DNA of 64,000 nt from Ancrocorticia sp047501485 (GTDB taxonomy: Bacteria; Actinomycetota; Actinomycetes; Actinomycetales; Actinomycetaceae): contig JAZDRN010000004.1 of NCBI GenBank assembly GCA_047501485.1, positions 1 through 64,000 of the forward strand, in the 5' to 3' direction. Of this stretch, positions 1 through 7,270 are shown piece after piece. The stretch's first letter is position 1; every line of letters begins with the position of its first letter. The translations under genes and the position numbers were made by a program. The notes under the pieces were generated by a model that was given only the letters and a program-made list of their open reading frames with translations, was not told where the DNA came from and did no database searches.

Positions 1-155
1 TATATTATGTATAAATTCCCGACGCTAAAAGCCGATTAAAAGCGCGTTTTTTTGTATTAAAGGGGTGAGGCGAGGGGGGGGGGCCCCGGCGCCCACCACC
101 CCTCAACAGGTGAATCGCGAAACGGAGCTCCGTGAACGTCCGTTCCTCGGCTGAA
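1..155. other. window start, no gene seen
   Basis: AT-rich bases followed by a G run and C run around 75-95; no open frame with support. A 12-base palindrome ACGGAGCTCCGT at 122-133 lies just past the stop of the reverse-strand lipoprotein gene and could be part of its terminator, but the stem is short. Confidence 0.4.
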
Positions 156-503
156 TCAGCCGACGAGATCCTCCATCAGCTGCTGCGCGCAGGTGGTGGA
201 TGCATCATTGAAGATCTGTGCATCTTCGGAATCGGCAGAAGCGTCCGGCTCCTCGCCATCGGCAAGGGCGCGCAGCGTGTCATCTGATGCCTTATCGTAG
301 GTCTCGTCCACGATGCAGGTCATCAGCTGATCCATCTGCTCATCGGTCAGCCCTGAAGCCTCGCCACCTATCTGCTCCTCGACGGCGGTGGTGATGCCGG
401 CCTTGACCTCTTCCTTGCTGGGCTTTTCACTGCCACCGCATGCGGCCAGCGAGACGGCGAGTGCGGGGATCATCATCAGCGCGGAGATCTTCTTCAGTTT
501 CAT
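156..503 (-). CDS. small secreted lipoprotein of unknown function
   Basis: A 115-residue protein beginning MKLKKISALMM with a basic n-region, a hydrophobic stretch and a lipobox LAAC at about residue 22, so it should be lipidated on Cys and anchored outside the membrane. The mature part is acidic and has two further cysteines, one in a TCI context and one near the end in STTCAQQ, which could form a disulfide. An in-frame upstream ATG at 557 exists, but the start at 503 is chosen because GAGAGGA lies six bases before it and because the lipoprotein signal then begins at residue 1. No family is recognised. Transcribed alone on the reverse strand; its neighbour upstream is a kinase gene in the same direction. 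Confidence 0.75.
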   Translation of the reverse strand: MKLKKISALMMIPALAVSLAACGGSEKPSKEEVKAGITTAVEEQIGGEASGLTDEQMDQLMTCIVDETYDKASDDTLRALADGEEPDASADSEDAQIFNDASTTCAQQLMEDLVG

Positions 504-663
504 TTCATGTCCTCTCAACGGGGGCAAAATCAGCAATTGAGCTGTCGACGAAAACACTCTACGGGAATTTTCAGCTTCTTGGGATGAATGTCCTAGATAA
601 GGACAGGATACTTCTCACCCCTGGTCCCGGCCGTGTCCAGCGTGGATGGGTGGTAGGGCTGGA

Positions 664-1626
664 TCACCTCAGCAGGGGCTGAGCTGTCAGAACATCCTCG
701 ACTTCCGTGCGCGAAGGAGCGTAAGCGCCATTGTGGCTGACGGTGAGGCCCGACGTGATCGTGGCCCGGTGCAGCGCCGGGGTCACCTGATCCCATCTGG
801 CCGCGCGCAACGCCGCCTTAGCCTGTGTCGAACCGATGAGTCCAGCATCCAGAAGGCCAGAGAGCAACCCGCCCATGAATGAGTCGCCGGCGCCGACGGT
901 GTCCCCGACCTCCACGTTCAGCGGGTCGATGACGAGCATATCGCGTTCGTTGGAGAGTCGCGCGTAAGCACCCCAAGGCCCGCGAGTGACGACCACGAGG
1001 CCGGGGCCCATGGCGAGCCAGCGACGCATGACATCTTCAACCGGCGTCTCCTCTCCGTAGAGCCAGGCGATGTCCTCGTCAGAGGCCTTCACCACATCCG
1101 AGAGGGCGATGAGCTCCTCGATGCGCTTGATGACTTTGACGGGGGAATCCATGATCGTTGGCCGGGCATTGGGGTCATACGAGACGGTGCCCGAGACGGC
1201 CATGTTCTTGACGGCTCGCAGCACATCGGTGCCTCCCGGCTCGAGGGTGGCCGCGATAGAGCCGGTATGCAGATGCCTCAGCTCATGAGGCGCGGGCAAC
1301 GGGGGAACTTCCCAGAGCAGGTCGAACTCATAGGTCGCGCGACCTGCCTCGTCGAGATACGCGTTGGCGACTGTGGTGCGCTCTGCGCCGTCCGAACCCG
1401 GGACGATTCCGACGTTGCGGGCTTGCGCATATTCCTCGATGGCCTGTCCGCGTGCGTCTTTGCCCCACCAGGCTCCGATGAGGGTGGGGTGATCCATGGC
1501 TGTGAGTACACAAGCCACGTTGAGCGGACTTCCGCCGACGTGTTCCGCGGAGTTGTCTCCGCGGATGACGACGTCGATAAGGGCCTCGCCGAGGCAAAGG
1601 ATCGGGGTGTCTGGCGTCGTTGCCAT
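664..1626 (-). CDS. PfkB-family sugar kinase (fructokinase-like)
   Basis: A 320-residue ribokinase/PfkB-fold kinase. The N-terminal glycine signature ILCLGEALIDVV and the substrate-lid region HVGGSPLNVACVL are visible, and the C-terminal ATP/anion-hole signature GDTVGAGDSFMGG carries the catalytic Asp of the family. Such enzymes phosphorylate a free sugar with ATP in the cytosol; fructose is the commonest substrate for proteins of this type, but the sequence alone does not fix it. The start has a good GGAGA box. It lies 141 bases downstream of a sugar permease on the same strand, so the pair probably imports and phosphorylates one monosaccharide. Confidence 0.85.
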   Translation of the reverse strand: MATTPDTPILCLGEALIDVVIRGDNSAEHVGGSPLNVACVLTAMDHPTLIGAWWGKDARGQAIEEYAQARNVGIVPGSDGAERTTVANAYLDEAGRATYEFDLLWEVPPLPAPHELRHLHTGSIAATLEPGGTDVLRAVKNMAVSGTVSYDPNARPTIMDSPVKVIKRIEELIALSDVVKASDEDIAWLYGEETPVEDVMRRWLAMGPGLVVVTRGPWGAYARLSNERDMLVIDPLNVEVGDTVGAGDSFMGGLLSGLLDAGLIGSTQAKAALRAARWDQVTPALHRATITSGLTVSHNGAYAPSRTEVEDVLTAQPLLR

Positions 1627-1767
1627 AGGTTTCTCCTCAAGTGATGCGAAGGAAATGGAATCTGGGAGATCTCTCTCAAATTCTCTTAGCTTATCCGATT
1701 AAGCAAGTGATGACTTGCAAACTGTGAATGATATGTAAGGGGAGCGGTTCCTTGCGAAACCGGAATG

Positions 1768-2994
1768 TCAGCCGTTCTTGGAGGCGAGCGACTTGTTGTA
1801 GGTGAACGAGACGACCACCACGTAGAGCACTGCGATGCAGGTGACTCCGACAGCGCCGAGCTGAGTCCCGACGGCGTCGGAGACCGCTCCCATGAGCAGT
1901 GGAATGACCGCGCCTCCAACGATGCCCATCATCATCAGGCCCGATACCGCATTTTGCTTATCCGGCATGTTGAGAAGCGCTGAAGACAGGAACAACGTGA
2001 AGGTGTTCGTGTTACCCAGTCCGACGAGCGCGACGCCGATCCACGCCAGGAAGGCGGGGGCGTTGGGGATCGTCAGGTAGGCCACGAAGACGATTGCCGC
2101 CAGCACGATGAGCACCGAGCACAGCTGCAATCCGGCCTTGCGGGAGATCTTCTGCAGCAGGAAGCTGCCGCCGAGGGCCGAGAGGAGCCTGAAGCAGAAG
2201 TAGATGAAGGTCAGGTACGCGAACTCGCTACCGTGCAGCGAGTCGCCGAACTCAACCTGCGACATGAACTTCGGGGCGTTGCCGTTCATGCCCACGTCGA
2301 TGCCCACGTGGCAGATGATGCCGATGAAGCAGAGCAGCGCCACGCGGTTCTTCAGAAGTCCCAAGGATTGGAGAACAGTCGGGGTTCCCTTATCCGGTTC
2401 GCCTTCTTCGACCTTGTCGAATTGCAGCATCACGTACCCGAGGATGGTGAATGCCAAGAAGATCGGGTAGATCAGCCACCACTTGTCTGCGGGGAGGATG
2501 TTTCCGGCCAGCAGTGGAGCGCTCAGAGAGGCGATGGCTTTGAAGAACTGTCCCAACGAAAGTGTGCCGGCGAGTCTGTCACCGGTGACGAACGTGGCCA
2601 GAAGGGGGTTGAGCGAAACCTGCAGGAGCGTGTTGCCGATACCCAGGAGGCAGTAGGACACGATCAGGAGGGGGAAGCTCACGGAGTCGGTGACGTAGGC
2701 GATGCTTGGGATCAACAGGGCGAGTCCGGTAACCGCGATGCTGATAAGCGCGGTGTTTCGTTTGCCGATCTTGTTCATCATTGAACCGGTCGGGACCGCC
2801 AGAATCAGGAACCAGATGAAAACCGCTGTGGAGAGCAGGTTCGCCTGTGTGCTGTTGAGCTGTAGTGCGCCCTGTTGAAAGTTGGACGCCGTGCCGACCA
2901 AGTCCACGAAACCCATGACGACGAAGCCCAGCATGACCGGTGCGATGGCGACCATAGGGATCTTCTTCTCGCCATTTTCGTTTGGATTACTCAT
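1768..2994 (-). CDS. MFS sugar permease, FucP/fucose-glucose-galactose type
   Basis: A 408-residue polytopic membrane protein with about twelve hydrophobic segments. The N-terminal segment GFVVMGFVDLVGTA and the loop MNKIGKRNT resemble the FHS (fucose:H+ symporter) branch of the major facilitator superfamily, which takes up hexoses or fucose with protons. The N-terminus is charged and lacks a signal peptide. A ribosome site AAAGGAAG precedes the ATG. It is the first gene of a two-gene reverse-strand operon with the PfkB-type kinase. A Crp/GlxR-like operator sits about 340 bases upstream (3330-3345), which suggests carbon-source control. The substrate cannot be named from sequence. Confidence 0.8.
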   Translation of the reverse strand: MSNPNENGEKKIPMVAIAPVMLGFVVMGFVDLVGTASNFQQGALQLNSTQANLLSTAVFIWFLILAVPTGSMMNKIGKRNTALISIAVTGLALLIPSIAYVTDSVSFPLLIVSYCLLGIGNTLLQVSLNPLLATFVTGDRLAGTLSLGQFFKAIASLSAPLLAGNILPADKWWLIYPIFLAFTILGYVMLQFDKVEEGEPDKGTPTVLQSLGLLKNRVALLCFIGIICHVGIDVGMNGNAPKFMSQVEFGDSLHGSEFAYLTFIYFCFRLLSALGGSFLLQKISRKAGLQLCSVLIVLAAIVFVAYLTIPNAPAFLAWIGVALVGLGNTNTFTLFLSSALLNMPDKQNAVSGLMMMGIVGGAVIPLLMGAVSDAVGTQLGAVGVTCIAVLYVVVVSFTYNKSLASKNG

Positions 2995-3481
2995 GGTTAC
3001 TCACTTCCTTTCTCTGGTGTGACTTACCTTTCTGCCCCAAAGGCGGAGGTGGGGCAGCGTAAACCGTGTTTGAGATCACAGTATGGCCCAAGGTTACGTT
3101 CGAGTAGGCGCGTGTCAGCCGGTTTTCCGATTTCGGTCACATGGCGGTCGGTCCCGAGATGGTGGAGCGGGGCCACGATCTTCTTGTGGCGGTGTGGAAT
3201 TGTGTGTGAACGATCAACCTGTTTGTGGAGGTAGAAGCCGTTGAGCGGCTGTAATGGCATGACGTGACGTGGCTTTGGGTGTGGTTTCGGAGACCTTGAA
3301 TGTGGGTTTGTCGGCCTTTTAAACGAGCTAGTGATATACATCACACTCGAAACTGCGTAAATAAGCCTGCACTGTGCAACGGATCGACGGCGGGGCGGAT
3401 GCTCTCCGCGTTTTCGCACATACAACATCGGCCCTCGGTGTCCACTGATAGAACGAAAGGGCCTTGAGACGCCTTGAGAAA
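2995..3481. other. long intergenic leader upstream of permease
   Basis: About 490 bases between the permease start and the oligoribonuclease terminator. The one reading frame of size on the reverse strand (3024-3428) is rich in Arg, His and Pro and matches nothing I recognise, so it is not called. The region contains the permease ribosome site at its left end and the palindromic operator listed separately; the rest may be a long 5' untranslated leader. Confidence 0.4.
3330..3345. promoter_or_regulatory. putative Crp/GlxR operator
   Basis: The bases AGTGATATACATCACA match the GlxR/Crp consensus TGTGA-N2-TA-N2-TCACA at every specified position but one when read on the reverse strand. It lies upstream of the permease-kinase operon. 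Actinobacterial Crp homologues regulate carbohydrate uptake genes through such sites; binding here is inferred. Confidence 0.5.
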
Positions 3482-3527
3482 ACAGTCTGGGCCTCGAATC
3501 ACCCGGAGGGTTCGAGGCCCGGACTGT
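3475..3527 (-). terminator. rho-independent terminator of orn
   Basis: Seventeen-base stem (3482-3498 with 3511-3527, one G-U pair) around a 12-base loop, followed on the reverse strand by TTTT. It lies directly after the oligoribonuclease stop. Confidence 0.85.
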
Positions 3528-3543
3528 TCTGTCGAGTTACGCG

Positions 3544-4221
3544 CTACCTTTCGCTGCTGTCCTCAGATGCCGGTGCTTTCTTTCCTGCGGCCAATGCCAC
3601 GGTCTTCCCGAATGCCTGCTTCGCGACGGCCTCGCACACCTTCGTGGTCGGTCCGTCGCCTGCGGGCATGAGCACGCCGCGGTAGTAGCGGAGCTCGTCG
3701 ATCGAATCGTAGATATCGCCGAGGGCACGGTGATTCCCGGTCTTGTCGGGTGCTGCGAAGTAAGCGCGGGGATACCAGCGCTTCGCCAGTTCCTTTATCG
3801 AGGAGACGTCGACGATCCGGTAGTGCAGATGCTCGGTGATCTCCGGCATATACTTCTCGAGGAACGCCTTATCCGTACCGACGGAGTTCCCGCCCAGGGG
3901 CGCCTTCCGTTCGCAGGGGACGAAACGCTTGATATAGGCCAGGACCTCGGCCTGCGCCTCGCCAAGCTCGAGGCCCTCGTCCCACTCGTCGATCAGTCCG
4001 GAGTTCGTATGCATGGTGCGAACGAAATCATCCATGTGTGCAACGGCTTCGGGGGAAGGCTTGATCAGGAGATCGATGCCCTCATCGATGGGGTTCAGCT
4101 CAGAATCGGTGATGACGACGGATACTTCGACCAACTCGTCGATGGAGAGGTCTAAGCCGGTCATTTCGCAGTCGATCCATACGATCGGATTCTTCAATGC
4201 GTGGTAACTCACGGGGACCAT
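3544..4221 (-). CDS. orn: oligoribonuclease
   Basis: A DEDDh 3'-5' exonuclease that degrades two- to five-base RNA fragments (and pGpG) to mononucleotides. The first acidic motif is WIDCEMTGLD close to the N-terminus; later HRALGDIYDSIDEL carries the conserved His and Asp of the last motif. At about 225 residues it is slightly longer than the E. coli enzyme (181), with a Lys/Ala/Glu-rich C-terminal tail that is common in actinobacteria. Three starts are possible: GTG 4230, ATG 4221 and GTG 4212; the last has the best-spaced AGGA box, so the N-terminus is uncertain by up to six residues. Confidence 0.93.
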   Translation of the reverse strand: MVPVSYHALKNPIVWIDCEMTGLDLSIDELVEVSVVITDSELNPIDEGIDLLIKPSPEAVAHMDDFVRTMHTNSGLIDEWDEGLELGEAQAEVLAYIKRFVPCERKAPLGGNSVGTDKAFLEKYMPEITEHLHYRIVDVSSIKELAKRWYPRAYFAAPDKTGNHRALGDIYDSIDELRYYRGVLMPAGDGPTTKVCEAVAKQAFGKTVALAAGKKAPASEDSSER

Positions 4222-4250
4222 CCTACTCACCCGTCCTCATAGATGCGGCC

Positions 4251-4280
4251 TTGCCCCTGTGAAATGTGTACCGGTACTCT
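4251..4280 (+). promoter_or_regulatory. putative promoter of the erm leader
   Basis: TTGCCC at 4251-4256 and TACTCT at 4275-4280, separated by 18 bases, fit a housekeeping promoter. The ATG at 4288 begins seven bases after the -10 element, so transcription would start on or next to it, giving a leaderless leader peptide and about 235 bases of leader RNA before erm. Confidence 0.45.
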
Positions 4281-4287
4281 AGCGGTT

Positions 4288-4350
4288 ATGGCAGCAATAT
4301 TGTGCACGTCGCTGGCGTGCGTTCACATGATTCGCGACCGCCGCGTTTAG
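4288..4350 (+). CDS. putative erm leader peptide (20 aa)
   Basis: Reads MAAILCTSLACVHMIRDRRV and stop. Inducible erm genes are commonly preceded by short peptides on which drug-bound ribosomes stall; one known class stalls at Arg/Lys-X-Arg/Lys. The Arg-Asp-Arg-Arg near the C-terminus fits that class. A GC hairpin overlaps the last codons, and the ATG sits where a leaderless transcript from the TTGCCC/TACTCT promoter would start. A shorter in-frame start at 4327 would give MIRDRRV. Translation and stalling are inferred. Confidence 0.45.
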   Translation: MAAILCTSLACVHMIRDRRV

Positions 4351-4356
4351 CGGCGG
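4338..4356 (+). promoter_or_regulatory. attenuator-like hairpin in erm leader
   Basis: CCGCCGC-GTTTA-GCGGCGG, a seven-pair all-GC stem with a five-base loop containing the stop codon of the leader peptide. A ribosome stalled on the last Arg codons would cover its left arm. A second open frame starts straight after it at 4357 (40 residues, beginning MRSR). Confidence 0.45.
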
Positions 4357-4521
4357 ATGCGTTCGCGCGCGCCGCATATCCGAGATGTCCCATGCCTCGG
4401 AGCGGACAACCCGCGCTGGTTCCCATATTCCATCGGCCTGTTCCTATACGAACGAAGGCTGAGCGTGCTGTTGATTTGATTCCCCTCCCGGGCGCCCATC
4501 CTTTTATATTGGAGTGCGCCA

Positions 4522-5304
4522 ATGCCTCGTTCCCTTCACGGCGGCCGTCATGAACTCGGCCAGAATTTCCTTCACCATCGCCCCACTCTGGAGCGTATCG
4601 CCCTCCTCGTAGCCTCAACCTCGGGTTCGATCCTCGAGATCGGGGCGGGCGGCGGTGCCCTTACCGGTGCGCTTGGAGTGCTCGGCCGCCCACTTACGGC
4701 GATCGACATCGATGAGCATCGCGTACGAAAGCTGCGCGGAAAATTTCCCGGTGTCGACGTCGTCCATGCCGATGCCATGACGTATCCACTCGACGCGGCG
4801 GTGATAGTGGGGAATGTGCCCTTCCACCTCACCACGCCGTTGCTGCGGCGGATCCTTTCTGAGACTCGCTGGAACCACGCGATCCTCCTGGTCCAGTGGG
4901 AGGTGGCCCGCAAGAGGGCCGGTGTGGGAGGTTCTACGATGATGACGGCCCAGAGTGCTCCCTGGTACGTCTTTCATTTGGAGGGGAGAGTGGGGCGCGA
5001 GTGCTTCACGCCCATGCCGAGCGTGGATGGTGGAATCCTGCGCATCGAACGACGCCGGGCTCCTCTTCTTCCGCCGGCCGATGAACCGGGCTACGCGAGT
5101 TTCGCACGAGCGATGTTCACAGGACCGGGCGGCTCGCTTCATCGCATCTTGGCCCGAACGGCGCGAATGAATCAGCACCGGGCTCTGGGCATCGTGCGCA
5201 AAGCCGGTATCCGCCCCTCTGCGCTGCCGCGGGATCTCACTCCCGAACAGTGGGTGGCGCTGTGGTACGCGGCGGGAAGGAAGGGGAGCCCACGGCGGGG
5301 ATGA
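4522..5304 (+). CDS. erm: Erm-family 23S rRNA adenine N6-methyltransferase
   Basis: A 260-residue SAM-dependent rRNA methyltransferase. The N-terminal signature RHELGQNFL (residues 9-17), the SAM loop EIGAGGGALT (39-48), the adenine-binding NVPFHLTTP (98-106) and the block VQWEVARKRAGVGGSTMMTAQ are those of Erm proteins, closest by eye to corynebacterial/actinomycete Erm(X), rather than of the related KsgA/RsmA 16S enzyme. Members methylate A2058 of 23S rRNA and give macrolide-lincosamide-streptogramin B resistance. The start has GGAG seven bases upstream. The gene stands alone behind a long structured leader. Base composition is like that of its neighbours, so it looks like a resident gene, not a recent import. 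Confidence 0.85.
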   Translation: MPRSLHGGRHELGQNFLHHRPTLERIALLVASTSGSILEIGAGGGALTGALGVLGRPLTAIDIDEHRVRKLRGKFPGVDVVHADAMTYPLDAAVIVGNVPFHLTTPLLRRILSETRWNHAILLVQWEVARKRAGVGGSTMMTAQSAPWYVFHLEGRVGRECFTPMPSVDGGILRIERRRAPLLPPADEPGYASFARAMFTGPGGSLHRILARTARMNQHRALGIVRKAGIRPSALPRDLTPEQWVALWYAAGRKGSPRRG

Positions 5305-5341
5305 AAGATATCCGGCAGATGCGTGACAGCCGGCCAACGAA

Positions 5342-5417
5342 TGGTGCCTCCAGCGCGACTCGAACGCGCAACCTACGGATTAGAAGGCCGTTGCTCTATC
5401 CATTGAGCTATGGAGGC
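5342..5417 (-). tRNA. tRNA-Arg(UCU)
   Basis: Reverse strand folds as a cloverleaf: acceptor GCCTCCA with TGGAGGC, D arm GCTC/GAGC, anticodon loop CTTCTAA (anticodon TCT), T arm GCGCG-TTCGAGT-CGCGC, discriminator A and an encoded CCA. The base pair closing the anticodon loop is a C-T mismatch. Confidence 0.93.
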
Positions 5418-5583
5418 GGGCATTCACACTATAAGGCGTGAGGCGGTACCAGGGCCAAATCTCGAGGGAGTTAACCGGCCCACTGCACGCGGGGACGGGG
5501 ATTTCATAAAGACTTCGTAACGGAAGTGGTACATGCCGACGTGTTTACGCCTCATTCGCTGCTTTCTATCCGACAATAGAGGG

Positions 5584-7137
5584 GTGAATGCCAGAACTAC
5601 TTCCCGTGAGCTCGCCAATCTTGTGGAGCGGACCATCTCCGCGCTGGAGAATGCCCGCCTTCCGCTGGAAATGCCTGGCTCCATCGCGCTCGCCGAATCA
5701 CGTGCTCAGCTCCTCACCCAGCTGAAGACCCGAATCCTGCCCCACCTGCGAACGGTCGGGTTGCCCGCCGTCGTCGTCTTCGGAGGTTCCTCGGGTGCCG
5801 GAAAGTCCACGTTGTTCAATTCTCTTCTGGGAGAGGAGATTTCGCCGGCCTCGGTCATCCGGCCCACCACCCGCATGCCGCTCATCGCGGTACACCCTTC
5901 GGACGTGGTGACGCTGGCGGGCCACGGATTGCTCGACATGGGGAAGCTGGCTCCGACCGAAGGCGGGATACCGGGTGTGATCCTGGTGGACGCGCCCGAC
6001 CTGGATTCGGTCGAGGCGGCGAACAGGGAGCTCTCCCGGCGGCTTCTCGATGCCGCGGATCTGTGGGTCTTCGTGACTACCGCGGCGCGTTACGGCGATG
6101 CGCAGGCATGGCAAACCCTGAGCGACGCCCATCGCAGGGGAATGACCACCGCGGTCGTACTCAACCGGGTGTCCGAGAAGGCCCGCACCACTGTGCGCGC
6201 AGATCTCTTCAAGCGCATGGGAGAGGTGGGAATCGGAGACGACCCCTTGATGCTGGTTCCCGACGCGGGGCCGCATGAGGGACTGCTGAGTCCCGACGAC
6301 GTCAAGGAGGTCCGCAGCTGGTTGGAAGCCATCGCGGCTTCGCGCATCGGCGCCGCCCTGGTCGATCGGACGACGCAGGCGATGCTGCCCGAGCTGCGCC
6401 GGCAACTCCTCGAACTGTCCGAGGCTGTCGAATTGCAGGCTAACTCGGTGCAGGATCTGCGCGACCGCGTGGACCTCGCCGCCGCCCAGCCGCTTTCCAA
6501 GCTGACCACGAACGCGAAGATGGGGCGTTACGGCCAGGGGGCGCCGACGACGTCGTGGCTCTCCTTCGCTTCGTCGGGTGGAGTGCTCGCTCCGCTGGCC
6601 ACCGGCGAGAGGCCTGGCCGGTGGCAGCGCCGCCAGCAGGGATCTCGCGACTCGGCGATAACCGCAGTATTCGACGGCGTCGTCAACGCCGTTCGGGTCG
6701 GGTTGAATCAGGGCATCATCACCACAGACGAAGCGATCCAGACGGCGTGGAGGGAAGACGTCGTCGAGACAGCCGAATATCGGCGAGCAGGTCATGACGC
6801 CATCAACCAGCTCGAGATCGTCAACGAGGCGATCGTGGGATGGAAGAGCGATCTGTTCGCTCTCGCAAGCTCGGTGGGCGAGAATCCTTGGCTCGGGCAG
6901 GCGGGAATCGCTGCACTCCTGGGCGCGGCGGCCGGGGGAGTGGCCGGTGCGGAACAGACCGCGAGCTCCAACAAGCTGTCCGCCACCGTTCGCAGCGCGC
7001 GCCAAGCTTTGGCCGAACGCCTCGAATTCGCGATTGGGAGGGTCACCACGTCCTACCGGAGCGTGCTCGATGGCATCGAGATCGGAAATGGAAGGCAACT
7101 GCGTCTGCGTGCGAGCGAGTACCTGGACCGGATCTAG
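5584..7137 (+). CDS. dynamin-like large GTPase (first of pair)
   Basis: A 517-residue P-loop GTPase. Walker A GGSSGAGKSTLFN is at residues 67-79, the switch I threonine lies in RPTTRMP, the G3-like DAPDLDS follows, and the G4 region is VLNRVSE, a degenerate form of NKxD. The C-terminal half is mostly helical with a Gly/Ala-rich hydrophobic segment (IAALLGAAAGGVAGA) that may touch membrane. Pairs of such GTPases are typical of actinobacteria and are related to the bacterial dynamin-like proteins that remodel membranes. The GTG at 5584 is chosen because a -10-like GACAAT ends five bases upstream, suggesting a leaderless start; an ATG at 5533 would add 17 residues of poor similarity. The partner gene follows 133 bases downstream. 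Confidence 0.75.
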   Translation: MNARTTSRELANLVERTISALENARLPLEMPGSIALAESRAQLLTQLKTRILPHLRTVGLPAVVVFGGSSGAGKSTLFNSLLGEEISPASVIRPTTRMPLIAVHPSDVVTLAGHGLLDMGKLAPTEGGIPGVILVDAPDLDSVEAANRELSRRLLDAADLWVFVTTAARYGDAQAWQTLSDAHRRGMTTAVVLNRVSEKARTTVRADLFKRMGEVGIGDDPLMLVPDAGPHEGLLSPDDVKEVRSWLEAIAASRIGAALVDRTTQAMLPELRRQLLELSEAVELQANSVQDLRDRVDLAAAQPLSKLTTNAKMGRYGQGAPTTSWLSFASSGGVLAPLATGERPGRWQRRQQGSRDSAITAVFDGVVNAVRVGLNQGIITTDEAIQTAWREDVVETAEYRRAGHDAINQLEIVNEAIVGWKSDLFALASSVGENPWLGQAGIAALLGAAAGGVAGAEQTASSNKLSATVRSARQALAERLEFAIGRVTTSYRSVLDGIEIGNGRQLRLRASEYLDRI

Positions 7138-7270
7138 GATCCTGCCGGACCTCCAACGTGCCCGGACGTACGGCAACGGCACCTCCGATATATTGGCCTT
7201 GAGCACATCACTCGTCAGCATTCGTCAGTTACGCATAACCGCAGCTACAGCAACCCAAAGGAGAGCAACC

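Noticed and set aside
3024..3428. 134-codon reverse-strand frame upstream of the permease
   Set aside because: Arg/His/Pro-rich composition, no ribosome site, no recognisable domain, and it overlaps the operator and leader.
4266..4553. 95-codon forward frame overlapping the erm leader
   Set aside because: Overlaps the start of erm out of frame and lacks a ribosome site; the shorter leader peptide frame explains the region better.
5698..7221. 507-codon frame antisense to the first GTPase gene
   Set aside because: It mirrors the codon structure of a well-supported gene on the other strand; long antisense frames are common at this GC content.
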